DNA from: Bacillota bacterium
GTDB taxonomy: Bacteria; Bacillota; Clostridia; Christensenellales; SZUA-584
DNA length: 15,542 nt
Assembly: GCA_023436525.1 (NCBI GenBank)
Contig: JAEZIW010000109.1
Span: 1 to 15,542 of the forward strand
Direction: 5' to 3'
Made by a program: the position numbers and the translations under genes. Within the stretch, counting starts at the first letter, position 1. Each line of letters opens with the position of its first letter. Shown here in pieces: positions 1 through 5,867 of this stretch. Under the pieces are notes generated by a model. That model was not told the DNA's origin, did not search any database, and saw only the letters and a list, made by a program, of their open reading frames with translations.

Positions 1-762
1 CCGGCCGGGATGCACCCAAACGAGAATGAATGCCCCGTTTCCGATAAAGCAATCGCAAAATGCGAGAACGTTGTGGACATGATATACAACCCCGCGCGCA
101 CGCTGCTGCTGCAAAAGGCCGCGAAGCTCGGCAAGGGCACGGCGAACGGACTGTGGATGCTCTGCGCACAGGCGCTTAAGGCCGAGGAGATTTGGACGGG
201 CATGCCGTTTGACGACGCTGTGTGCCGCACGATATACAACGGTCTCAAATCGCCGATGCCGCGTACCAACATCGTGCTGATCGGAATGCCGGGCAGCGGA
301 AAATCCACCATTGGGCATTTGCTGGCTGATCGGCTGTTCATGTATTTTGCGGATACCGACGCGATGGTTGAAGCGCAGCACGGGCTGATACAGACGATAT
401 TTGATACGCAGGGCGAGAGCGCTTTTCGTGAAATGGAGCTCAATGCCGCGCGGCAGACAGCGAATCGCCAAAACACTGTGATTTCCACGGGTGGCGGCAT
501 TGTGCAGACAGCGCCCGCGATGGAGGCGCTCAAGGAAACGGGCATCACTGTTTACATCGACAAACCGCTCGAAAAGCTGCTGCAAGAGGTGGATATATCG
601 GAAAGGCCGCTGCTGGCAGGCGGGCGGCAGCAGCTCATCACGCTGTTTAACAGGCGGCGAACGCTGTATCAGCAGTATGCTGACATAACCGTTACGAACA
701 ACGGCTCAGCGCAGCAATGCGCCGATGCCATTTTAAAAAAGCTGGAGGACATGAAAAAATGA
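1..762 (+). CDS. aroK: Shikimate dehydrogenase-shikimate kinase fusion (AroE-AroK), 5' partial
   Basis: The reading frame is open from base 1, and the codons before the first ATG (position 10) already read P-A-G-M-H-P-N. This matches the AroE motif TPxGMxPN, so the gene starts upstream of the window. Visible residues 1-70 are the C-terminal end of shikimate dehydrogenase: the NPxxTxLL-like stretch, then NGLWML and a closing EEIWTG. After a short linker, residues ~86-253 form a complete shikimate kinase, with Walker A GMPGSGKST, the shikimate-binding ADTD, the TGGGIV glycine triplet, the ERPLL lid region and the late RRRTLYQQYAD arginine motif. The enzyme would reduce 3-dehydroshikimate with NADPH and then phosphorylate shikimate with ATP in the cytosol. 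The stop overlaps the aroQ start (ATGA, 759-762), so the two are translationally coupled. The dehydrogenase active site lies outside the window, so its activity cannot be judged here. Confidence 0.9.
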   Translation, partial: PAGMHPNENECPVSDKAIAKCENVVDMIYNPARTLLLQKAAKLGKGTANGLWMLCAQALKAEEIWTGMPFDDAVCRTIYNGLKSPMPRTNIVLIGMPGSGKSTIGHLLADRLFMYFADTDAMVEAQHGLIQTIFDTQGESAFREMELNAARQTANRQNTVISTGGGIVQTAPAMEALKETGITVYIDKPLEKLLQEVDISERPLLAGGRQQLITLFNRRRTLYQQYADITVTNNGSAQQCADAILKKLEDMKK

Positions 763-1190
763 AGATACTCGTGATTAACGGGCCGAACCTCAATTTATTG
801 GGCTCCCGCGAGCCGAGCATTTACGGAAAGCAGGATTACGCGGCGCTATTAGCGCAGTTTGATGAATTTGCGAAAAAGAACGGCATCACGATTGACGCGT
901 TTCAGAGCAACAGCGAGGGTGCGCTTATTGACAGGATTCACGCAGCAGCGGGCGTTTACGACGGGATTGTGATTAATCCGGGCGCATACACCCATTACAG
1001 CATCGCGATACTTGATGCGCTGAAAGCGATTGACGTTCCGGCGATTGAGGTGCATTTGAGCAATATTGCCGCAAGAGAAGATTTTCGTCATACGTCCGTC
1101 ACGGCGGCGGGGTGCATCGGGCAGATATCGGGCCTCGGGTTTGATTCGTATTTTCTCGCGATAGAGGGATTGATGAAACGGGCGGGTTAA
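759..1190 (+). CDS. aroQ: Type II 3-dehydroquinate dehydratase
   Basis: This 143-residue protein has the standard length of the dodecameric type II dehydroquinases, which dehydrate 3-dehydroquinate to 3-dehydroshikimate by a trans mechanism. Family landmarks are present in order: NGPNLNLLG at the N-terminus, the flexible lid with Arg17 and catalytic Tyr22 (SREPSIYG), Asn73 and His79 in NPGAYTHYS, Glu97/His99 and SN at 101-102, and Arg106 in AAREDFRH. I chose ATG 759 because the protein then begins MKILVINGPN, GGAGG lies 10 nt upstream (744-748), and the start overlaps the aroK stop in ATGA. A longer frame from 717 would only add kinase shadow sequence. It belongs to the same shikimate operon as the upstream fusion. 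Its last ~30 codons recur as degraded copies near 2705 and 4239. Confidence 0.96.
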   Translation: MKILVINGPNLNLLGSREPSIYGKQDYAALLAQFDEFAKKNGITIDAFQSNSEGALIDRIHAAAGVYDGIVINPGAYTHYSIAILDALKAIDVPAIEVHLSNIAAREDFRHTSVTAAGCIGQISGLGFDSYFLAIEGLMKRAG

Positions 1191-1200
1191 AACCCGCCTT
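1181..1200 (+). terminator. Hairpin at the aroQ stop, probable operon terminator
   Basis: GGCGGGTT and AACCCGCC form a perfect 8-bp palindrome with a 2-nt centre. It overlaps the aroQ stop codon and is followed by TTAATAATT. The U-tract is short, so termination is probable but may be inefficient. The hairpin could also serve the convergent hydrolase transcript. Confidence 0.5.
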
Positions 1201-1262
1201 AATAATTCGTAAAACCTTGTTGAAAACTGTCACTTGTGCCTCGATGAATGGTAAAACTCATT

Positions 1263-2054
1263 TTATCTCTCAATGCCTTTAATAAACGTCTCAAGCTCCG
1301 GGTTAAACACATCAGGATTATCAATGTTGGCACAATGCCCCGCATCCTTGATTACGATAAAACATGAGCCCGGTTCCAAAGCAGACAGCCGTTTTCCCGC
1401 TTCAAGCGCAAGCGGTGTGTCATGCTCCCCGCACAAAATGAGCAGCGGATAAGAAACGGGCTCAGCCATATCCACGAAGAAGCGCTCCATGCCCCTCATA
1501 TACATAAACGACCGCCGCGTGAACCCGCTGATGGCTTTCGTGAATGTGGCTTTTGCCTCATCTGAGTACGTTGAGACTTCAACCACATACGATTTGAATT
1601 TTTTCATCGACGTCAGCATCATAAAAACCCATCTCAGCATTTCTTTTCGCTGCGCTTGCTGAATGTGTTTGTTGTCTTTATGAATCGAATATCCGCCGAC
1701 AATGGTCACCGATGCTGTTCGCTCAGGATAAGCCGATGCCATGGCCTGCGCCACGATGGACCCCAGCGATACGCCCACCAAATGCGCCTTAACGATTCCC
1801 GACGCATCGAGTATGCCCGCGAGGATGTCCGGCATACTGTCCATATCCACCCTGTGTTTACGTGGCTGGCTTTTGCCGTGCGCCACCATGTCCACAGTGA
1901 TGACATGATAGTCTTTGTCAAAATACGCCGTCTGGTGTTTGAACATGGTATGGTCAGCAAAAGCGGGATGCAAAAACACAATAGCCGGTTTCTCCGGGCT
2001 GCCTGACTCTGTGTAGAAAACCTCCATGTCCTTATACAAATATGCTTTGTTCAT
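1263..2054 (-). CDS. Alpha/beta-hydrolase fold protein
   Basis: This 263-residue single-domain alpha/beta hydrolase has an intact catalytic triad. The nucleophile is Ser96 in the elbow GVSLG, the acid is Asp212 in CGEHDTPL, and the base is His240 in DAGHCANIDNP. An oxyanion-hole segment FLHPAFADH occurs near residue 28 and the VDMVAHGKS turn near residue 55. The pattern is that of esterases, lactonases and related soluble cytoplasmic hydrolases, and no signal peptide is visible. The substrate cannot be named from sequence. The start ATG overlaps the stop of the upstream padR gene (2051-2054, ATGA read on the minus strand), so both genes are one coupled transcription unit. The PadR protein probably controls this hydrolase, perhaps in response to its substrate or to a toxic phenolic or lipophilic compound; that part is inference. 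Confidence 0.9.
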   Translation of the reverse strand: MNKAYLYKDMEVFYTESGSPEKPAIVFLHPAFADHTMFKHQTAYFDKDYHVITVDMVAHGKSQPRKHRVDMDSMPDILAGILDASGIVKAHLVGVSLGSIVAQAMASAYPERTASVTIVGGYSIHKDNKHIQQAQRKEMLRWVFMMLTSMKKFKSYVVEVSTYSDEAKATFTKAISGFTRRSFMYMRGMERFFVDMAEPVSYPLLILCGEHDTPLALEAGKRLSALEPGSCFIVIKDAGHCANIDNPDVFNPELETFIKGIER

Positions 2055-2593
2055 ACGTCTTCCTCCAATTCTTGATAAAGATTGCGCAGCCAGTCGCGCA
2101 TTGACGCCAGCTGATGAATACCCATCGACAGCGTTTTAAGCTGAAACCTTGCCACGTCCATAAATTCCGGCGAGCATGTTTTTTGGCTGTAACCCTCATC
2201 GGCCTTCCTGTATTCGGCGAATATCTTTTCGATATTGTCAAAAGCCGTTTTCACAATCTGTTTTCTCTCATCTGGCTTCATGAGCCCGAGAAAAAACAGC
2301 CGCGTGCTCAGTTCCGCATCCAGCTTGGAGACGCTTTCCGCATATGTATCGGCCAGCATCCATTGAGAAAACGCATGTTTCCCTACATCCGTGATATGGT
2401 ATGTGTTTTTTTTGCGTCCATCGTCAGTCGTTTCTACGGTAACCCATCCGGCGCTGAGCAGTTTTTTGAGTGTGGTTTGAATGCTGCCTAGGCTCGGCTG
2501 GTAAAACGGAGACACGCGAAGTTTCAGCGCTTTTAAAATATCGTACTGTGTGAGCGCACGCAGACACAGAAACCCGAGCAATACATATGCCAA
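2051..2593 (-). CDS. PadR-family transcriptional regulator
   Basis: The 180-residue protein opens directly with the PadR winged-helix domain (residues ~1-75): YVLLGFLCLRALTQYDILKAL, then SLGSIQTTLKKLLSAGWV and the wing with DGRKKNTYHIT. The C-terminal half (~85-175) is the helical dimerisation domain found in PadR/AphA relatives. The start codon is TTG at 2591-2593, preceded on the minus strand by AGAAAGGA (2603-2610) at about 9 nt. No ATG gives a complete wing domain. A promoter carrying a palindromic operator lies immediately upstream (2617-2646), suggesting autoregulation. The 3' end overlaps the hydrolase gene by 4 nt. PadR proteins usually repress neighbouring detoxification or efflux genes and release DNA on binding a small molecule. 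The ligand here is unknown. Confidence 0.9.
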   Translation of the reverse strand: MAYVLLGFLCLRALTQYDILKALKLRVSPFYQPSLGSIQTTLKKLLSAGWVTVETTDDGRKKNTYHITDVGKHAFSQWMLADTYAESVSKLDAELSTRLFFLGLMKPDERKQIVKTAFDNIEKIFAEYRKADEGYSQKTCSPEFMDVARFQLKTLSMGIHQLASMRDWLRNLYQELEEDV

Positions 2594-2616
2594 AGTGTCA
2601 CATCCTTTCTGCCGCC

Positions 2617-2646
2617 ATTATAATATACCTATTGGGTATATTGCAA
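2617..2646 (-). promoter_or_regulatory. padR promoter with palindromic operator in the spacer
   Basis: Read on the minus strand, the -35 is TTGCAA (2641-2646) and the -10 is TATAAT (2617-2622), separated by 18 bp. Within and across this spacer sits a perfect inverted repeat, AATATACC (2622-2629) and GGTATATT (2635-2642), around a 5-nt centre. Its position would let a bound PadR dimer block RNA polymerase. Binding itself is inferred. Confidence 0.65.
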
Positions 2647-2704
2647 GAGAAATATAAATGAAAAACTTTGTTGTTATACTCTTGCTCTTTATCACCAATT
2701 CGTT

Positions 2705-2854
2705 CGTTAGGACTGTCACAGCAGCGGGGTGTATCGGGCAGATTTCGGGCCTCGGGTTTTATTCGTATTTTCTCGCGATAGAGGGATTGATGAAACGGGT
2801 GAAATGATGAAACGGGCAGACATGGAAACCCGCCTCTTATAATCCGCACAACTT
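2705..2854 (+). pseudogene. Duplicated aroQ 3' end plus terminator relic (copy 2)
   Basis: From about 2711 the plus strand reads TVTAAGCIGQISGLGF-Y-SYFLAIEGLMKR and a stop, nearly identical to the last 30 codons of AroQ at 1094-1190. One Asp has become Tyr and the final residues differ. The copy continues into a decayed version of the GGCGGG...CCCGCC hairpin and its A/T-rich flank (TAATCCGCACAACTTTG against TAATTCGTAAAACCTTG after the real aroQ). There is no start codon or upstream aroQ sequence, so it is a non-coding remnant of a duplication. A REP-like element begins exactly at its right end. Confidence 0.85.
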
Positions 2855-2936
2855 TGTAGGGAACGGTCTTGACCGTTCCACATGAATCGTCGGAAGGGTC
2901 ATACCCCTACGGGGCACAAGCAACCTCATCCCTACA
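2855..2936. repeat. REP-like palindromic element, copy 1 (left end of RAYT)
   Basis: The element starts TGTAGGG and ends CCCTACA. The first palindrome is intact, GGAACGGTC-TT-GACCGTTCC (2860-2879). The second begins GGAAGGGTC (2892-2900) but its right arm is degraded over 2901-2929. The terminal CCCTACA contains the stop codon of the RAYT gene (TAG on the minus strand, 2932-2934), so element and transposase share a boundary. Confidence 0.8.
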
Positions 2937-3414
2937 GACGCGTGAAGTATTCATCCGTCTCCCATTTAAGAGGATTCTCATCGATATATTGCCAAACTCG
3001 CAGGTATTCATTTTCATTTCTGATGATATGATCGTAAAATGATCTTTGCCATACATCTATATCAGGTTCATACATATGAATTCGTTTTGAAACGCCTGAT
3101 TTATACAGCCCCATTATTGTCGGAATCGTTGTAGGGAACGGTCTTGACCGTTCCGTGCTGTTTACTGCAACAATAGCATGAATATGATTCAGCATAACAA
3201 CGTACTTTGGTATTTCAATTGATTGATAATGGCGTGGAATGTTATCAATCTCTTCTGCGGCAATTCGCCCAAATGTATTAAGTCTAATTGAATTATGATC
3301 GACGCAGCCGAAAATATGCTTTTTGTTATGCGTGCATATCGTGATGAAGTAATAACCGTTGTTACTGTAATCAAAGTCTTGTAACCGAGTTGGTTTTCGA
3401 TTTGGTTCTGTCAT
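2932..3414 (-). CDS. REP-associated tyrosine transposase (RAYT, Y1/HUH family)
   Basis: About 160 residues with the hallmarks of the IS200-related RAYT family, single-strand DNA nucleases that process REP palindromes. The N-terminus carries PTRLQDFDYSNNGYYFITICT, typical of the Y1 transposase fold. The metal-binding HUH motif is His77-Ile-His79 in YVVMLNHIHAIV. The C-terminal part reads WQRSFYDHIIRNENEY then WQYIDENPLKW, where the Tyr of YIDENP (~143) is the likely nucleophile. I prefer ATG 3412-3414, preceded by AAGGTGAT complementary to the 16S tail; ATG 3420 or GTG 3423 would add two or three residues. REP-like elements of the same family flank the gene on both sides (2855-2936, 3526-3586), and one REP palindrome is embedded in the coding sequence (3130-3154, residues ~87-95). 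The frame is intact, so the protein may be functional. Confidence 0.9.
   Translation of the reverse strand: MTEPNRKPTRLQDFDYSNNGYYFITICTHNKKHIFGCVDHNSIRLNTFGRIAAEEIDNIPRHYQSIEIPKYVVMLNHIHAIVAVNSTERSRPFPTTIPTIMGLYKSGVSKRIHMYEPDIDVWQRSFYDHIIRNENEYLRVWQYIDENPLKWETDEYFTRL
3130..3154. repeat. REP palindrome inside the RAYT coding region
   Basis: TGTAGGGAACGGTC-TT-GACCGTTCC matches the first hairpin of the flanking REP elements base for base, but lies in frame within the transposase gene. There it encodes the segment TERSRPFPT between the HUH motif and the C-terminal helices. The second hairpin (GGAAGGGTC type) is missing. Confidence 0.85.
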
Positions 3415-3525
3415 TTGCATCACCTTATATAACCTCTCAGAAAACTCACTTTTATAATTCGATATATATATCCATAATCCTTGAAATCAGTCTTTTTGGT
3501 AAGCTGTCCGATGTCTACGAAATAT

Positions 3526-3586
3526 TATAGGGAACGGTCGTGACCGTTCTTTATGTCTGTCGGAAGGGTCAAGACCCTTCCCTACA
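3526..3586. repeat. REP-like palindromic element, copy 3
   Basis: The left end is TATAGGG (one change from TGTAGGG). The first hairpin GGAACGGTC-GT-GACCGTTCT has one decayed base, followed by an 11-nt spacer. The second hairpin GGAAGGGTC-AA-GACCCTTCC is perfect and runs into the right end CCCTACA. That end again supplies the stop codon of an adjoining RAYT sequence, here a dead one. Confidence 0.85.
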
Positions 3587-3683
3587 GGTGCGTGAAGTAT
3601 TCGTCATTCGTCCATTCAAGCGGATTCTCGTGGATGTATTTCCAAACCCGCAGTTATTAATTTTCATTTCGGATGATAAAATC
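3582..3683 (-). pseudogene. Truncated RAYT transposase remnant
   Basis: The minus-strand translation reads DFIIRNEN, two stop codons, then LRVWKYIHENPLEW-TNDEYFTHL and a TAG stop. This aligns with the last ~33 residues of the intact RAYT (DHIIRNENEYLRVWQYIDENPLKWETDEYFTRL). Everything upstream, including the HUH domain, is gone, so it cannot encode a transposase. It abuts REP copy 3 exactly as the intact gene abuts copy 1, indicating an older insertion of the same unit. Confidence 0.85.
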
Positions 3684-3719
3684 CATGACATATAGCTGTC
3701 ATGTTTGTTTTGCTATCAT
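3684..3719 (+). promoter_or_regulatory. 20-bp palindrome and extended -10 before the effector-binding gene
   Basis: CATGACA (3684-3690) and TGTCATG (3697-3703) form a perfect 7-bp inverted repeat around TATAGC. Eleven bases on is TGC-TATCAT (3711-3719), a plausible extended -10. No -35 with correct spacing is clear. The palindrome may be an operator and starts where the RAYT remnant ends. Confidence 0.4.
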
Positions 3720-3750
3720 AGGCTTATCAAATTTTGAAAGAGGTAAACCT

Positions 3751-4218
3751 ATGAAATATGAAGTAGTTAATCTCACTGAAAAGACCGTCGTTGGCCTCAC
3801 GGCACGCACCAACAATGCTTCACCCGATATGGGTGCCGTGATCGGCGGCCTTTGGGGGCGTTTCTTCGGCATCTACAGTGCCATCAGCCAGAAAGCGAAT
3901 GACAAAACACTTGGGATATACACAGACTACGCGTCAGACGAGCACGGCGACTACACCGTGATGACAGCCTGCGAAGTGGCATCCGCCGATACCGTACCAA
4001 CCCATGCTGTATCGAAAACAATACCTGCGGGACGGTATGCGAAATTTGTGGTACAGGGGCCTATGCAAGCCGCTGTCGCGGAATTCTGGCGGCAGCTTTG
4101 GGCAATGTCGCTCCCCCGTTCATACGTCTGTGATTTCGAGGAATATCAAAATGCCGACCCGGAAAATGCGATTGTTCATATCTATATCGGGTTGAAAGAC
4201 GAAAGCGAAAAGGCGTAG
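3751..4218 (+). CDS. GyrI-like / AraC effector-binding domain protein
   Basis: This 155-residue stand-alone domain resembles the GyrI-like small-molecule-binding fold (AraC-type or integron-associated effector-binding proteins). It opens MKYEVVNLTEKTVVGLTART, the characteristic first strand, followed by a W-G-R-F helix (GGLWGRFF) and LGIYTDYASDEHGDYTVMTACEV. It then has a TIPAGRYAKFVVQGPM strand-turn and a closing DPENAIVHIYIGLK. Such proteins bind hydrophobic or cationic small molecules; some are gyrase inhibitors and others are sensors without a DNA-binding part. I chose ATG 3751 over the longer frame from 3673 because GAAAGAGGT sits about 7 nt upstream and the domain begins at once. It is monocistronic, lying between the RAYT remnant and the third aroQ-tail copy. 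Its exact function is unknown. Confidence 0.82.
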   Translation: MKYEVVNLTEKTVVGLTARTNNASPDMGAVIGGLWGRFFGIYSAISQKANDKTLGIYTDYASDEHGDYTVMTACEVASADTVPTHAVSKTIPAGRYAKFVVQGPMQAAVAEFWRQLWAMSLPRSYVCDFEEYQNADPENAIVHIYIGLKDESEKA

Positions 4219-4238
4219 AACCCGGAAATACTCGTCCT

Positions 4239-4356
4239 TAACGGCGGCTTGGTGTATCGGGCAGATTTCGGACCTCGGGTTTGATTCTAATTTGTTGCGA
4301 CAGAGGGATTGATATAACGTATGAAATGATGAAGGGGCGGGAAAAACCCGCCCCAA
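4239..4356 (+). pseudogene. Duplicated aroQ 3' end (copy 3, most decayed)
   Basis: The plus-strand frame reads AAWCIGQISDLGFDSN-LLRQRD and a stop, recognisable as AroQ residues from AAGCIGQISGLGFDSY onward with several substitutions. It shares with copy 2 the inserted phrase TGAAATGATGAA, which the real aroQ lacks, so copies 2 and 3 are more closely related to each other. It ends in a strong GC hairpin equivalent to the aroQ terminator. Confidence 0.75.
4334..4356. terminator. GC-rich hairpin between convergent genes
   Basis: GGGGCGGG (4334-4341) and CCCGCCCC (4347-4354) form a perfect 8-bp stem with an AAAAA loop. It lies between the convergent effector-binding and alcohol dehydrogenase genes. 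The flanking U-tract is poor on both strands, so its efficiency is uncertain. Confidence 0.45.
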
Positions 4357-4397
4357 TTATGAATCACAATATTCTACATTCGTTCTTTAGGCATCGC

Positions 4398-5570
4398 TTA
4401 AAACGTCACCGTCTTGCCGTAATAAGCACAGTCGAGTATTTTTTCCAGATCATCCACCGTTGTCTCACGGGGGTTGAACTGTGTGCACGGATCCAAAAAC
4501 GCTTGTTCGGCGATGTTGCGCTTATCCATGGAATACATGAATTCCCGGACACCTGCTTCTTCAAAGCTCAGCGGCACATTCAGCGAGCGCGTCAGATCCT
4601 GAATGCCTTCGATCAGCGAATTGATCAGTATCTTCTCGGTCAGCCCCGGCAGCCCCATGCGGCGCGCGATATTCGCGTAATGCCTTGACGCCATATAATC
4701 CTTCTCGTTGTACCGGATGACGTACGGCATCAGTATCGCGTTGCACAGCCCGTGCGGCAGGTTGAACGGCCCGCCTACCTTATGCGCCAGCGAATGCGTG
4801 ATACCAAGCTGCGCATTGGTGAACGCCATGCCCGCGATGCACTGCGCCACGTGCATTTCGCCCCGCGCGTCGATATCGCCGTCGAAGGACTGCTTCAGGT
4901 AGCCGTAAATCATTGCAATGGAGTGGATGGCCAGCGGGTTGGTAAAGCTGGAGCGGCACTTGGCCACATATGCCTCCACCGCATGCGTCAGCGCGTCGAG
5001 ACCGGTGTGCGCCACCAGCACGGGCGGCATCGTCGCCGTAATCTCGCTGTCCAGTATCGCGATATCGGGCGTCAGGTCGTGGTCGGCGATCGGATACTTC
5101 ACTTTTGTGCGCTTATCGGTGATCACCGCGAAGGAAGTCACCTCGCTCGCGGTACCGCTGGTGGAGGGGATCGCCACAAATATTGCCTTGTTTCTCAGGC
5201 GCGGTATGGAACCCGGCTCCTTGATATCTTCAAACGTCAGCGCCGGGTGCTCGTAGAAAACATACATCGCCTTGGCCGCGTCAATAGCGCTGCCGCCGCC
5301 GATGGCCACGATGACATCCGGGCCGAAGGCGAGCATCTGTTCCTTGCCGCTCATCACTGTCTCAACCGAAGGGTCGGGCTCCACGTCCACGAAGGCATCA
5401 ACCTCCATGCCGCACTCCCGGAGAATGTCCGTCAGCTTGGCCAGCAGCCCGATCTTGGGAATGACACCACCCGTCACGATGAACGCGCGCTTGTATCCTT
5501 TAAGCTGTTTAAGCTCTCTCATGCTGCCCTTACCAAAAAAGATGTCCCTTGGAATTGTAAACCTGTTCAT
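4398..5570 (-). CDS. Iron-containing alcohol dehydrogenase
   Basis: A 390-residue group III alcohol dehydrogenase of usual length. The N-terminal Rossmann-like domain carries GGGSAIDAAKA (91-101), the NAD(P) pyrophosphate-binding motif, and IPSTSGTASEVTSFAVI (134-150), the family signature. The helical C-terminal domain provides the likely Fe ligands Asp192 and His196 (LDALTHAVEAY), His259 (ITHSLAHKVGG) and His273 (LPHGLCNAILMP), with the same spacing as in lactaldehyde reductase FucO. It would interconvert a short-chain aldehyde or ketone and alcohol in the cytosol, typically regenerating NAD(P)+ during fermentation. The closest relatives by feel are butanol or 1,3-propanediol dehydrogenases, but the substrate is not determinable. 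I chose ATG 5568-5570 because GAGGAAAT lies just upstream and MNRFTIPRDIFFGKGS is the family start; the 21-residue extension to 5633 has no such support. The gene is monocistronic. Confidence 0.93.
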   Translation of the reverse strand: MNRFTIPRDIFFGKGSMRELKQLKGYKRAFIVTGGVIPKIGLLAKLTDILRECGMEVDAFVDVEPDPSVETVMSGKEQMLAFGPDVIVAIGGGSAIDAAKAMYVFYEHPALTFEDIKEPGSIPRLRNKAIFVAIPSTSGTASEVTSFAVITDKRTKVKYPIADHDLTPDIAILDSEITATMPPVLVAHTGLDALTHAVEAYVAKCRSSFTNPLAIHSIAMIYGYLKQSFDGDIDARGEMHVAQCIAGMAFTNAQLGITHSLAHKVGGPFNLPHGLCNAILMPYVIRYNEKDYMASRHYANIARRMGLPGLTEKILINSLIEGIQDLTRSLNVPLSFEEAGVREFMYSMDKRNIAEQAFLDPCTQFNPRETTVDDLEKILDCAYYGKTVTF

Positions 5571-5590
5571 CGATTTCCTCTTATCACTCA

Positions 5591-5608
5591 GCATATCCTG
5601 AGATATGC
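5591..5608 (-). promoter_or_regulatory. Inverted repeat in the alcohol dehydrogenase leader
   Basis: GCATATC-CTGA-GATATGC is a perfect 7-bp inverted repeat located 21-38 bp upstream of the ATG on the minus strand. A TATAAA (-10-like, 5617-5622) lies just upstream of it in transcript order. It could be an operator overlapping the start of transcription or a small leader hairpin. The rest of 5609-5803 is AT-rich, with no clear -35 partner. Confidence 0.4.
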
Positions 5609-5803
5609 CGTAAATTTTTATAAACTCTATCATACGGCAGGGACAATGACAACCGAGTTTTGCATTATATATTGTTTCACAATAACTATTTGATGATTAA
5701 TTAAGGAATACTCCTCAAGCTCATGCCTAAGATCAACCTTCCATTATCTTTGTTACCTTTATTCGGATTATAAGCACTTCTGACCCGCTTGTCATACTCC
5801 CCG

Positions 5804-5832
5804 TTGCCACACACATAGAATTCATGTATACT
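5804..5832 (+). promoter_or_regulatory. Promoter of membrane paralogue 1
   Basis: TTGCCA (5804-5809) is followed after 17 bp by TATACT (5827-5832). The -10 context GAATTCATGTATACT recurs before paralogue 4, and the ACATATATTGGTATTGA downstream recurs before paralogue 2. Confidence 0.75.
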
Positions 5833-5867
5833 GGAACATATATTGGTATTGAGGAGGGCATTTATTT

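Noticed and set aside
2598..2849. Minus-strand 83-codon open frame in the padR-RAYT gap
   Set aside because: It runs antisense through the aroQ-tail copy and over the padR promoter, with no ribosome site or domain.
4368..4392. A possible fourth aroQ-tail fragment (CATTCGTTCTTTAGG resembling the left edge of copy 2)
   Set aside because: The similarity covers only about 15 bases with mismatches and does not continue into AroQ-coding sequence.
5672..5684. Rex-type redox operator (ATTGT-TTC-ACAAT) upstream of the alcohol dehydrogenase
   Set aside because: The arms are too short and the spacing differs from the 18-bp Rex consensus; probably a chance AT-rich palindrome.
4752..5693. Long plus-strand open frame (313 codons) opposite the alcohol dehydrogenase
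   Set aside because: Antisense shadow of a clear Fe-ADH gene. Its composition is rich in His, Arg and Val and it has no domain pattern or ribosome site.
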